Assembly: GCA_964403285.1 (NCBI GenBank)
Contig: CAYOFG010000004.1
Span: 17,382 to 81,381, forward strand
From: WVXT01 sp964403285
Lineage (GTDB): Bacteria > UBA6262 > WVXT01
Direction of reading: 5' to 3'
DNA: 64,000 nucleotides
The position numbers and the translations under genes are program-made. The notes below the pieces were generated by a model. That model was not told the origin of the DNA and ran no database searches. It saw only the letters and a list, made by a program, of their open reading frames with translations. Shown piece by piece: positions 51,051-59,126 of this stretch. Each line of letters starts with the position of its first letter. Positions within the stretch are counted from its first letter, which is position 1.

Positions 51051-52865
51051 ATGAATTTGTTGCTATATTTGATTATTATTCCATTTGTAGTGGGACTATT
51101 CTGCTTGCTGGTTCCCAAAAAGTTAAGTAAGATTAGAGAGTGGTTGGCCATAGGTGGTGGATTAGCGACTCTATATTTCGCTATAATCGGTTTTCTTAGT
51201 AAGCCTGTTGAGTGGTTTTATTATAATCTACTCCTTTTGAAAGTTGACAATCTTAGTGGATTTATTCTTTTAGCTATCGGTCTTTTTGGGGTTTTGATTG
51301 TTCTTTATTCACTAAAGTTTATGGCAGGGAGGGAGCGCCTGAATGAATATTATGCTTATCTTCTCTGGACAATCGGTGGAGCTTGTGGAGCAATTTTAGC
51401 AAATAATTTGGTGCTCCTTCTTGCTTTCTGGGGATTTCTCGGCTTGACCCTGTATCTACTTATTGGCATAGGTGGGCCAGAGGCTACTCCAGCAGCAAAG
51501 AAGACATTTATTATTGTCGGTGGCTCTGATTGTCTGATGATTTTGGGAATTGGCATTGTTTGGCTTTTGACTGGTTCTTTCCAGATGGACAAAATTAGTG
51601 TGTCCTTAATGGGTACGTTACCCACAATTGCATTCATATCGTTAGCTATTGCTTCCTTTGCCAAAGCTGGAGTGATGCCCATGCATACCTGGATTCCAGA
51701 TATGGCAATGACTGCACCCGTGAGTATAACCGGGTTCCTGCCTGGCTCTTTGGATAAATTATTGGGAATCTACTTTCTTGCTAGAATATCAATCGATATT
51801 TTCGTTATGAATAACCCGATGGGGAAGTTACTTTTGATTATTGGCGCGGTAACGATTGTTGGTGGGGTTATGATGGCTCTCGTTCAGCATGATTTGAAGA
51901 GGTTACTTTCCTACCATGCGGTAAGCCAGGCTGGTTATATGGTCTTAGGCATAGGCACGGGAAATCCTATTGGGATTGCTGGTGGGCTGTTTCATATGTT
52001 AAATAATGCTATTTATAAATTTGGTCTATTTCTCTCTGGAGGAGCGGTAGAAAATAAGGCTCGCACTACAGATTTGGATAGATTGGGTGGCCTGGCTAAA
52101 CTGATGCCTGTCACTTTCATTACCTGTTTGATTGCTGCATTGTCAATTTCTGGCGTGCCACCTTTTAATGGCTTTGTTTCCAAGTGGATGGTTTACCAGG
52201 GAGTGATAGAACTGGGCAAAGGCGGCGATAAGTTATGGATTGTCTGGTTGGTAGCAGCAATGTTTGGTAGTGCTTTAACATTGGCTAGTTTTATGAAATT
52301 GATGCACTGTGTATTTTTGGGTTCCCCATCAGCGACTACTCAATCGTCGGGCGCAAAACGAAACGAAGTCTCATTTGTTATGTGGCTTCCTATGGTAATA
52401 CTGGCAGTATTATGTATAACTTTTGGCGTTTTTACATATAGCGTTCCTTTGAAAAATTTTATTCTCTCCGCAGTTCCCGGAGTTTCTTTCCTTGGTTTCT
52501 GGTCGCCAGGCCTCGCTACTCTACTGATTATTATGGGAATAATTTTGGGAATAATTATTTACTTCATAGGTAATATGAAGGGTGTGCGGTTAGATACTAC
52601 TTATGTCGGCGGCGAGATAATTTCCCGGGATAGCCGTGTAAGTGGGGTGGAGTTCTATGATACGATAAGGGATCTGGGAACGTTTAAGGAAATTTATAGA
52701 CAGGCGGAAAAGAAACTTTTTGATATTTATGATTGGGGTGCAAAATTTATCTTTTTCCTTATTCGCGGATTAAGAAGAATCCATAGTGGAGCGTTGCCTA
52801 CATATCTGTTTTGGTCTCTTTTTGGTATGTTGATTCTTTTTATAATTATGATGTTGAGGATTTAG
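51051..52865 (+). CDS. NuoL-like antiporter subunit lacking the TM5 Glu
   Basis: 604 residues from ATG 51051, with a GGAGAG site. Proton-conducting-transporter family, about 15 spans. The TM7-8 region AKAGVMPMHTWIPDM and the lysine of HMLNNAIYKFGLF are present. The strongly conserved Glu of the fifth core helix (WE, Glu144 in E. coli NuoL) is Gly128 here, in LLAFWGFLGLTLYLLI. The C-terminus has extra helices after 450. It may act as MrpA-N or MbhH. Confidence 0.88.
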   Translation: MNLLLYLIIIPFVVGLFCLLVPKKLSKIREWLAIGGGLATLYFAIIGFLSKPVEWFYYNLLLLKVDNLSGFILLAIGLFGVLIVLYSLKFMAGRERLNEYYAYLLWTIGGACGAILANNLVLLLAFWGFLGLTLYLLIGIGGPEATPAAKKTFIIVGGSDCLMILGIGIVWLLTGSFQMDKISVSLMGTLPTIAFISLAIASFAKAGVMPMHTWIPDMAMTAPVSITGFLPGSLDKLLGIYFLARISIDIFVMNNPMGKLLLIIGAVTIVGGVMMALVQHDLKRLLSYHAVSQAGYMVLGIGTGNPIGIAGGLFHMLNNAIYKFGLFLSGGAVENKARTTDLDRLGGLAKLMPVTFITCLIAALSISGVPPFNGFVSKWMVYQGVIELGKGGDKLWIVWLVAAMFGSALTLASFMKLMHCVFLGSPSATTQSSGAKRNEVSFVMWLPMVILAVLCITFGVFTYSVPLKNFILSAVPGVSFLGFWSPGLATLLIIMGIILGIIIYFIGNMKGVRLDTTYVGGEIISRDSRVSGVEFYDTIRDLGTFKEIYRQAEKKLFDIYDWGAKFIFFLIRGLRRIHSGALPTYLFWSLFGMLILFIIMMLRI

Positions 52866-52869
52866 GATT

Positions 52870-53418
52870 ATGTTTGAATTATACGTTCTTCTATTATTTA
52901 TGATCCTGGGAGCAATAATTGCTGTGGAGATAAAGGATCTGCTCTCTTCAGTAGTCGCTGTTGGTGCAGTAGGCTTGGGGTTATCCGTTGCTTTCTTGAT
53001 TTTAAAAGCGCCTGATTTGGCTATCACCCAGTTGGTTGTGGAGATATTGTGTCTAATCATCTTAATTCGGGCAACAATAAGGAGAGATATCCCCCCACAA
53101 GAGCGAGGCAAAGAAGTTGTTGGCTCGATTATGGTTCTTTTGTTCATTGGAGGCTTTCTATTTTTTGCTTACCGCGCTTTGAAAGATTTACCATCGTTCG
53201 GGCATCCGATAATGAGGGTTAGCCAGAATTATCTGGCTGAGGGATTGAAAAAGACAGGCGCAACCAATCTGGTTGCTTCAGTGATATTAGATTTCCGTGC
53301 CTACGATACTTTAGGCGAAGCAACTATACTTTTTACTGCGGTGGTTGGAGTCTTGGTGGTTTTACGCCGGGTTGGGCGTAAGAAAGTCGATGAGCCTGTG
53401 GAAAAGGAAAATGAATAA
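52870..53418 (+). CDS. MbhD-MbhE fusion (MrpA C-terminal part)
   Basis: 182 residues with five to six spans. The first half has the DUF4040/MbhD motif KAPDLAITQLVVEIL. The second half has the MbhE motif ATNLVASVILDFRAYDTLGE. In canonical Mrp antiporters both parts are the C-terminal end of MrpA. It starts five bases after the NuoL-like gene and overlaps the MnhB gene by eight. Confidence 0.88.
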   Translation: MFELYVLLLFMILGAIIAVEIKDLLSSVVAVGAVGLGLSVAFLILKAPDLAITQLVVEILCLIILIRATIRRDIPPQERGKEVVGSIMVLLFIGGFLFFAYRALKDLPSFGHPIMRVSQNYLAEGLKKTGATNLVASVILDFRAYDTLGEATILFTAVVGVLVVLRRVGRKKVDEPVEKENE

Positions 53419-53863
53419 AAAAACTAAAGAGCCAGGTATGACCCTGATTGTTAAGACGATTACACGCCTTACAGTAGGGTTAATTCTTCTATATGGAATA
53501 TATATCGTCACCCATGGTCACCTTTCGCCAGGGGGTGGCTTTGCCGGCGGGGTAATTATAGCTTTATCTTTTATACATCTTATGCTCGCCTTTGGCAAAG
53601 ATTTGGCATTAAAAAAATTGAGTGAAAGTTTAGCTTCTTTCTTTGAAAGCTTTGGGGCGATAATGTTTTTGACCATTGGACTTCTGGGTTTTATAGGAGG
53701 ATATTTCTTCTTTAATTTCTTTTCCAAGGGTAAACCGTTTAATCTTTTTAGTGCAGGGATTATTCCCTTGTGTAATATTGCTATATGTCTTAAAGTCGGC
53801 GTGGGGTTATTTGCCGTGTTTGTTGCTTTAATCCTTTTAGAGATACCTACTAAGAAAGAGTAA
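53411..53863 (+). CDS. mnhB: MnhB/MrpB-type antiporter subunit
   Basis: 150 residues from ATG 53411; longer starts lie inside the previous gene. Four spans with the MrpB signature GHLSPGGGFAGGVIIAL. It is a structural part of the Mrp sodium/proton antiporter module. It overlaps the MbhDE stop by eight bases. Confidence 0.9.
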   Translation: MNKKTKEPGMTLIVKTITRLTVGLILLYGIYIVTHGHLSPGGGFAGGVIIALSFIHLMLAFGKDLALKKLSESLASFFESFGAIMFLTIGLLGFIGGYFFFNFFSKGKPFNLFSAGIIPLCNIAICLKVGVGLFAVFVALILLEIPTKKE

Positions 53864-53866
53864 CTG

Positions 53867-54202
53867 ATGATTTATTTAATGTGTCTTGTTTTATTCTGTA
53901 TCGGTGTATATTGTATTTTGGTAAAGAGAAACCTTATCAAGATTATCATTGGCATAGGGATTGTTGAGTATGCGGTCAACCTATTTTTCGTACTGGTTGG
54001 TTATCGTGCGCAAGGACGTGCGCCAATTCTTGCTAAAGACCAGGTAGTTCAAAATATGGTGGATCCTTTGCCTCAAGCATTAGTTTTGACAGCTATTGTT
54101 ATTGGTTTGGCTGTTACTGCTTTGATTGTCGCTATTGCTATAAGAATCTATGAAAAGTATGGAACTTTCGATATTACTAAAATCAGGAGATTACGAGGAT
54201 AA
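53867..54202 (+). CDS. mnhC: MnhC/MrpC-type subunit (NuoK-like)
   Basis: 111 residues with three spans. The middle span has IGIGIVEYAVNLFFVLVGY, the NuoK/MrpC pattern with a membrane-buried Glu, and the third has DPLPQALVLTAIVIGLAVTA. It follows MnhB by three bases. Confidence 0.92.
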   Translation: MIYLMCLVLFCIGVYCILVKRNLIKIIIGIGIVEYAVNLFFVLVGYRAQGRAPILAKDQVVQNMVDPLPQALVLTAIVIGLAVTALIVAIAIRIYEKYGTFDITKIRRLRG

Positions 54203-54205
54203 ACG

Positions 54206-55726
54206 ATGAATATGGCGCTATTACCCCTTACCCCTAACTTATTACCATTGTTTGTTGCTATCCCATTAGGTTCTGCTTTTATAGTTTCCCTTTTGGGAAA
54301 AAAGTTGAGAGGATTTTCTGATACTTTTTCCAATTTAGGTACTTTTTCTTTGCTTTCTCTCTCTCTGCTTTCTCTCCTTTTGATTAAACGTTTGGGAACT
54401 GTCGTCTATAAAGTCGGCGGATGGATACCACCTATTGGAATCTGTATGGTTCTGGATAGTTTGACTAGTTTTATGCTGATCACAGTCAACTTGATCGCAT
54501 TTTTGGTTACCATTTATTCTATAAGTTATATGGAAAGATATACGGATAAATGGAAATTCTATACCCTGTTCTTGTTGATGCTCGCTGGCATGAACGGAGT
54601 AATCATCACCGGGGATTTATTTAATCTATTTGTTTTTCTAGAGATTGCTTCTATATCAAGTTATGCTCTGGTTGCTTTTGGGGTAGAACATGAAGAGCTT
54701 GAGGCTTCTTTTAAATATACGGTGATGGGAAGTATAGCTTCCTCTTTCATACTGTTGGGTATTGCCTTATTATATAGTTATACCTCCAGTCTTAATATGG
54801 CAGACATTTCTCGCACTTTGGCACAAGGAAAAAGCAGTCAAGTAGTCTTTTTTGTCAGCGTTCTATTTCTTATGGGTTTTGGATTAAAAGCAGCTTTAGT
54901 GCCATTCCATGCCTGGCTACCTGACGCCCATCCTTCGGCACCTGCCCCAATCTCAGCTATGCTTTCCGGGGTATTGATTAAGGCTCTGGGTGTTTATGCG
55001 TTAGCCAGAATCTTCTTCAACGTGCTGGGAATGACTGCTATTTCTTCTTCTATTTTAATGGGCTTGGGAACTATCTCTATGGTTCTGGGTGGGCTCCTGG
55101 CATTGGGACAGGAAGACATCAAAAGATTATTTGCTTATTCCAGTATCAGCCAAATAGGTTATGTTATCTTGGGCATAGGTATGGGAACGCACCTGGGAAT
55201 TTTAGCCGGACTATTCCACCTGTTTAATCACGCCACCTTTAAGTCTTTACTATTCTTAAATTCAGGCTCAATAGAATACGCTACCGGGACAAGAGATTTA
55301 AGGAAAATGGGCGGTCTGACTTCTAAAATGCCAGTTACCGGCTACTCTTCTTTGGTCGGCTCGATGTCTATTTCTGGCATACCCCCTCTGAGTGGTTTCT
55401 GGAGCAAATTATTGATTATTTTAGCTGCAATTCAAGCCAAGCATTTTATCTTTGCTGCTATCGCTGTCCTGGTGAGCATATTAACATTAGCATACTATTT
55501 GAAAGTACAGAGATTAGCGTTTTTTGGAGAGTTAAAAGATTCGTTGAAAGGGATAAAAGAAGTTCCTCTAACAATGAAGTTATCGATGATTACCTTATCT
55601 ATCATTTGCTTATTGGGAGGGTTACTTTTGATTCCTGGGATACAGAAGAATTTTCTTAGTTTAGCCACTGAAGTGTTAACCAATGGCAATAATTATGCAC
55701 AGACCATTTTCGGGAGTATAAAGTAA
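54206..55726 (+). CDS. mnhD: MnhD/MrpD-type antiporter subunit
   Basis: 506 residues, about 14 spans. It keeps the key residues: Glu of TM5 in LFVFLEIASISSYALV, Lys in GLKAALVPFHAWLPDAHPSA, and HATFKSLLFL later on. This is a full ion-pumping candidate, unlike the NuoL-like protein at 51051. Its stop overlaps the next start by one base (TAATG). Confidence 0.93.
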   Translation: MNMALLPLTPNLLPLFVAIPLGSAFIVSLLGKKLRGFSDTFSNLGTFSLLSLSLLSLLLIKRLGTVVYKVGGWIPPIGICMVLDSLTSFMLITVNLIAFLVTIYSISYMERYTDKWKFYTLFLLMLAGMNGVIITGDLFNLFVFLEIASISSYALVAFGVEHEELEASFKYTVMGSIASSFILLGIALLYSYTSSLNMADISRTLAQGKSSQVVFFVSVLFLMGFGLKAALVPFHAWLPDAHPSAPAPISAMLSGVLIKALGVYALARIFFNVLGMTAISSSILMGLGTISMVLGGLLALGQEDIKRLFAYSSISQIGYVILGIGMGTHLGILAGLFHLFNHATFKSLLFLNSGSIEYATGTRDLRKMGGLTSKMPVTGYSSLVGSMSISGIPPLSGFWSKLLIILAAIQAKHFIFAAIAVLVSILTLAYYLKVQRLAFFGELKDSLKGIKEVPLTMKLSMITLSIICLLGGLLLIPGIQKNFLSLATEVLTNGNNYAQTIFGSIK

Positions 55727-56220
55727 TGAAAAGCAGGATTGTTCTATTTTTTCTGGCATTTTTGGTCTGGCTCGGCTTGACCTGGCCACCTGATTGGCAA
55801 CATATTTCAATTGGAATTCTGGCAGCAATATTTGTAGCCTTTATGACCGGGGATATGTTTACCAAGCGTCCACATCTTTTTAGACATCCCAGGCGATATT
55901 TCTGGTTGCTCTATTATTTACCTATTTTTATCTGGGAATGCATAAAGGCAAATTTCGATGTGGCGTATCGGGTAGGTCATCCAGATCTTCCCATTAATCC
56001 AGGAATAGTCAAAATAAAGACAAGTCTAAAATCGGACACAGGTCTTACATTTCTGGCTAATTCCATTACGCTTACGCCCGGCACATTAAGTGTGGATGTG
56101 AACCAGGAAGAAGGAGTTCTCTATGTCCACTGGATCGATGTGAAGGATAAAGATGTAGAAAAGGCAACGAAAATGATTGCAGGTAAATTCGAACCCATTT
56201 TAAGGAGAATTTTCGAATAG
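55726..56220 (+). CDS. mnhE: MnhE/MrpE-type subunit
   Basis: 164 residues. Two or three spans at the N-terminus (about 5-40) and then a soluble domain with the MrpE pattern ANSITLTPGTLSVDV and LYVHWIDV. The soluble part faces the cytoplasm in other antiporters. A palindromic repeat follows before MnhF. Confidence 0.9.
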   Translation: MKSRIVLFFLAFLVWLGLTWPPDWQHISIGILAAIFVAFMTGDMFTKRPHLFRHPRRYFWLLYYLPIFIWECIKANFDVAYRVGHPDLPINPGIVKIKTSLKSDTGLTFLANSITLTPGTLSVDVNQEEGVLYVHWIDVKDKDVEKATKMIAGKFEPILRRIFE

Positions 56221-56241
56221 ACTTAACACTATAGTAAATGT

Positions 56242-56301
56242 GGTAGTCGCTCCGATTCATCGGAGCGCACATATTCACGCAACCTAAAGGTTGCGACTAC
56301 C
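56242..56301. repeat. Palindromic repeat GGTAGTCGC...GCGACTACC
   Basis: The outer arms GGTAGTCGC (56242-56250) and GCGACTACC (56293-56301) enclose a GCTCCGATTCATCGGAGC hairpin and an AACCTAAAGGTT hairpin. It lies within the Mrp operon between MnhE and MnhF. Confidence 0.75.
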
Positions 56302-56363
56302 AGTAGACTAAAATCGCACTGCGAAGGATGGAGAACGACTTTGGATATTAAGGAGTTGGTAAA

Positions 56364-56726
56364 ATGAACAGGAGGTTACGCTGGCTAATAGGATTATTAA
56401 TAATAATTGCATTATTTGTAGGAATTATATTCTATCCTCCCGCTTCACTCCTTGAGTGGCAGTCGGTTAGTCTTATGCGCTTTTTCTTTATCCTTTCGCT
56501 CTGTTGCGTATTTTGTCTATATCGCATTTTGAGAGGTCCCACTTCAGCGGACAGGGTAGTTGCCATTGATATATTAGGAATATTGATTGTTGGTTTTTGT
56601 GCTGTTTTGGGAATTCCTACAGGAAGACCCTGGTATATTGATATTGGCATTGCCTGGGCTTTGCAGAGTTTCATAGGCACTATAGCATTAGCTAAATACC
56701 TTGAAGGGAAAGGATTTGAGGAATAA
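56364..56726 (+). CDS. mnhF: MnhF/MrpF-type subunit
   Basis: 120 residues with three spans. RILRGPTSADRVVAIDILGI is the MrpF signature. An extra N-terminal span comes before the usual start, so it is longer than most. It overlaps MnhG by one base. Confidence 0.9.
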   Translation: MNRRLRWLIGLLIIIALFVGIIFYPPASLLEWQSVSLMRFFFILSLCCVFCLYRILRGPTSADRVVAIDILGILIVGFCAVLGIPTGRPWYIDIGIAWALQSFIGTIALAKYLEGKGFEE

Positions 56727-57061
56727 TGATAGGAATAATTGCGTACATATTTATTGCGGTTGGGCTTATGTTTGATCTCTTTGGCTGCATTGGTTTGGTG
56801 AGGCTTCCCGACGTGTACAACCGCCTTCAGGCTTCTACCAAGTGCGTAACTTTGGGCACTTGTAGTATTCTATTTGGACTATTTCTATTCCGGGGATTTA
56901 CAGACGCGGGAATTAAAGCATTGCTATGTATTGTCTTTATAATTTTGACCGCTCCCGTATCTGCCCACGCTATTGCTCGAGGAGCTCATATTTCGGGAGT
57001 GAAACTCTGGGATAAATCAGTCTGCGATAAATATGAAGAAGACAGACAAACAGATGCTTGA
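56726..57061 (+). CDS. mnhG: MnhG/MrpG-type subunit
   Basis: 111 residues, three spans. FDLFGCIGLVRLPDVYNRLQASTKC is the MrpG signature and LTAPVSAHAIARGAHISG is at the C-terminus. It completes the Mrp set (MbhDE, B, C, D, E, F, G). Confidence 0.92.
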   Translation: MIGIIAYIFIAVGLMFDLFGCIGLVRLPDVYNRLQASTKCVTLGTCSILFGLFLFRGFTDAGIKALLCIVFIILTAPVSAHAIARGAHISGVKLWDKSVCDKYEEDRQTDA

Positions 57062-57075
57062 CAGGAGCGCAGGGA

Positions 57076-57702
57076 ATGAGGTATCCTAAATTACGGGAAT
57101 TAAAAGAAGCAATTAGAGCAGTCATTAAAGGTCCATATACAACGAAGTTCCCCCGTGAGCCGCATGTGCCTCAAGAGAAGTTTCGCGGTAAGCCTGAATT
57201 TTATGAGAAAGACTGCGTGGGTTGTTGTGCTTGTGCCGAAGTCTGTCCGGCGAGAGCGATAGATGTCATAGATGATATTGCAGCAAAGCCACCTATACGA
57301 AAACTAGTTTTGCATTTTGATATCTGTATTTTCTGCGGCCAGTGTCAGGCAAATTGTATTACAGAAAAGGGAATCAAACTCACCGGAGAATACGATCTGG
57401 CTCTATTTAACAGGAAAGAGGCGGAAGTCAAGGTAGAGAAGGAATTATTAGTTTGTGAAGAGTGTGGTAAAGTAATTGGAGCCAAAGACCACCTTTGCTT
57501 TTTGGCGAGTAAACTCGGACCCCTGGCATATGGTAATATGCCTTTACTACTCACCGCATCGGGAGAGCTACAATTAGTAAAGGCCCCACCAATAATAGGT
57601 CCTCCTTTGAGGAGGGCACACATCTTTCGCCTTCTCTGTCCCAGGTGTCGTCGAGAAGTTCTGCTGGAAGATATCTGGGGCAAAAAGAGAACCGAAGAAT
57701 AA
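57076..57702 (+). CDS. NuoI/MbhN-type ferredoxin with zinc-ribbon-like end
   Basis: 208 residues from ATG 57076. Two [4Fe-4S] motifs, CVGCCACAEVCP and CIFCGQCQANC, are as in NuoI. The C-terminal part adds CEECGK and LCPRCRRE, two CxxC pairs that look like a small zinc or rubredoxin-like site. It carries electrons to the small subunit. It closes the hydrogenase-antiporter set. Confidence 0.9.
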   Translation: MRYPKLRELKEAIRAVIKGPYTTKFPREPHVPQEKFRGKPEFYEKDCVGCCACAEVCPARAIDVIDDIAAKPPIRKLVLHFDICIFCGQCQANCITEKGIKLTGEYDLALFNRKEAEVKVEKELLVCEECGKVIGAKDHLCFLASKLGPLAYGNMPLLLTASGELQLVKAPPIIGPPLRRAHIFRLLCPRCRREVLLEDIWGKKRTEE

Positions 57703-57716
57703 TTGTCTAATAATTA

Positions 57717-58175
57717 ATGGAACTGACAAAACTCAAAAATAGACTCCAGGGCAAAGTATCGATTGTAGGTATAGGGAATCGTTTACGTGGCGATGATGGG
57801 GTCGGTCCAGAAATAATAAAGAGAGTAGAAAATCCCCTCCCTTCTCTACTCTTGTTTGATGTCGGTGAAGCTCCGGAAAACTATTTAGGAAAGATTGTTA
57901 AACAGAAGCCAGATGCAATAGTTTTTATTGATGCGGTTGACTTCGATGCTCCTCCGGGAACGATAAAGGTTGTAGAAACGGACGATATAAGGAATGAGTC
58001 TCTTTCTACGCATAATGTGAGCTTGAATCTGGTAGCGAAATATTTGCAGAAAGAGACCTCTGCAGATGTATTTCTTTTGGGCATCCAGCCAGAAACTACA
58101 GAATTTGGAAGAGAAATCTCCCGGCCGGTAAGAGAAAGTTTGGGAAAAATTGTTAAAATGTTAGAAAGAGTTTGA
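57717..58175 (+). CDS. hycI: Hydrogenase maturation endopeptidase
   Basis: 152 residues of the HycI/HybD family. It starts with IVGIGNRLRGDDGVGP. Nickel-sensing residues are predicted as Glu in GEAPEN, Asp in IDAVDF and His in STHNVSL. It removes the C-terminal tail of the large subunit once nickel is in place; the 38-residue tail of the protein at 49697 is the expected substrate. It is coupled to hypA, whose ATG is at 58196. Confidence 0.92.
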   Translation: MELTKLKNRLQGKVSIVGIGNRLRGDDGVGPEIIKRVENPLPSLLLFDVGEAPENYLGKIVKQKPDAIVFIDAVDFDAPPGTIKVVETDDIRNESLSTHNVSLNLVAKYLQKETSADVFLLGIQPETTEFGREISRPVRESLGKIVKMLERV

Positions 58176-58195
58176 AACTTTCCTTGGAGGTCTAT

Positions 58196-58543
58196 ATGCA
58201 TGAATTGGGTATAGCTCAGGATTTATTCCGCATAGTAGAGGATAAAGCAAAAGAGAATAATCTGAAAGCAGTCACTAAGATTGTAGTAGTAGTTGGAGAA
58301 GATTCGGGAATTGAAGAGGATTTTCTGAAGCATAATTTAGTGGATTACCTTATGCCCGGTACTATTGCCGAGAAGGCAGAATTGGAAATTACAAAAGAGC
58401 TGTTACAGGCAAGATGCCAGGCTTGTGGAAAAGAAATAGATTTCCCGCAAAGGTCCTCTTTAGAATGTCCCGATTGCGGAGACAACAATTTAGAAATCAC
58501 CCAGGGAAAAAATGTTTACATACGAACTATCGAAGGCGAATAA
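58196..58543 (+). CDS. hypA: Hydrogenase nickel incorporation protein HypA
   Basis: 115 residues from ATG 58196 (TTGGAGG upstream), beginning MHELGIAQ with the nickel-binding His2. The zinc site is made of two CxxC pairs, CQACGKE and CPDCGD. It delivers nickel for [NiFe] hydrogenase maturation. HypB-F are not in the window. It is last in the Rex-headed operon. Confidence 0.94.
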   Translation: MHELGIAQDLFRIVEDKAKENNLKAVTKIVVVVGEDSGIEEDFLKHNLVDYLMPGTIAEKAELEITKELLQARCQACGKEIDFPQRSSLECPDCGDNNLEITQGKNVYIRTIEGE

Positions 58544-58571
58544 AAAAAATGGGGTCAACTCTATTTTTTGC

Positions 58572-58601
58572 TTGACATAAATAGATAAATTGTGCTACAC
58601 T
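58572..58601 (+). promoter_or_regulatory. Promoter of nikR
   Basis: TTGACA (58572-58577), 18-base spacer, TACACT (58596-58601) with TGC before it as an extended -10. The -10 lies inside the NikR operator, the layout for autorepression. Confidence 0.7.
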
Positions 58602-58620
58602 TACAAAAAAAGTAACACAA
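58590..58620. promoter_or_regulatory. NikR operator at nikR
   Basis: TTGTGCTAC (58590-58598) and GTAACACAA (58612-58620) are inverted with one mismatch and a 13-base spacer. This fits the GTGTTAC-N13/14-GTAACAC box known for NikR in delta-proteobacteria. Confidence 0.82.
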
Positions 58621-58627
58621 AGGATTT

Positions 58628-59050
58628 ATGGAGATGACAGATTTAGTTCGTTTTGGTGTATCATTAGAAAAAGAACTTTTGAGTAAATTTGATAAACATA
58701 TCAAAGAGAAAAATTATCCTACTCGCTCCAAGGCGATTGGGGATTTAATCAGGGAAAATTTAGTCAAGAGGGAATGGACAGAGGGCAAGGAGGTTATGGG
58801 AGCGATTACTTTAGTCTATAACCACCACAAAAGAGAATTGGTAAATAGATTAACCGATGTGGAGCATGATTTTCACCAACTCATCATTTCCTCTCAACAC
58901 GTTCATCTGGATGAAGCCAATTGTCTGGAGATAGTGGTAGTGAAGGGTAAGCCAAAGAATGTTCAGAAATTGGCTTATAGCCTGAAGTCAACAAAAGGTG
59001 TAAAACATGGTTCTTTGACTATGACCACAACCGGCAAGAGAATAGCGTAA
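58628..59050 (+). CDS. nikR: Nickel-responsive regulator NikR
   Basis: 140 residues. An N-terminal ribbon-helix-helix (VRFGVSLEKELLSKFDKHI) is followed by a C-terminal ACT-like domain with the nickel ligands His80, His91, His93 and Cys99 (VEHDFH and QHVHLDEANC), offset by four from E. coli. Nickel-bound NikR represses uptake genes. Operators overlap its own promoter and perhaps lie before 59127. It controls genes for nickel uptake just downstream. Confidence 0.95.
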   Translation: MEMTDLVRFGVSLEKELLSKFDKHIKEKNYPTRSKAIGDLIRENLVKREWTEGKEVMGAITLVYNHHKRELVNRLTDVEHDFHQLIISSQHVHLDEANCLEIVVVKGKPKNVQKLAYSLKSTKGVKHGSLTMTTTGKRIA

Positions 59051-59052
59051 GA

Positions 59053-59080
59053 GTATTATTTTTTTCGTTATTCGTAACAC
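59053..59080. promoter_or_regulatory. Candidate second NikR operator
   Basis: GTATTAT (59053-59059) and GTAACAC (59074-59080) with a 14-base spacer. The right half is perfect and the left half matches 5 of 7. It lies upstream of the porin-like gene. Confidence 0.55.
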
Positions 59081-59126
59081 GATTTTGAAAAATGTATTAA
59101 AAATCATATTTAAAGGGAGGTGAGTA

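Noticed and set aside
50918..51130. 70-codon + strand ORF overlapping the antiporter gene start
   Set aside because: It lies in the TGTCATTGCGA repeat and overlaps the real gene in another frame.
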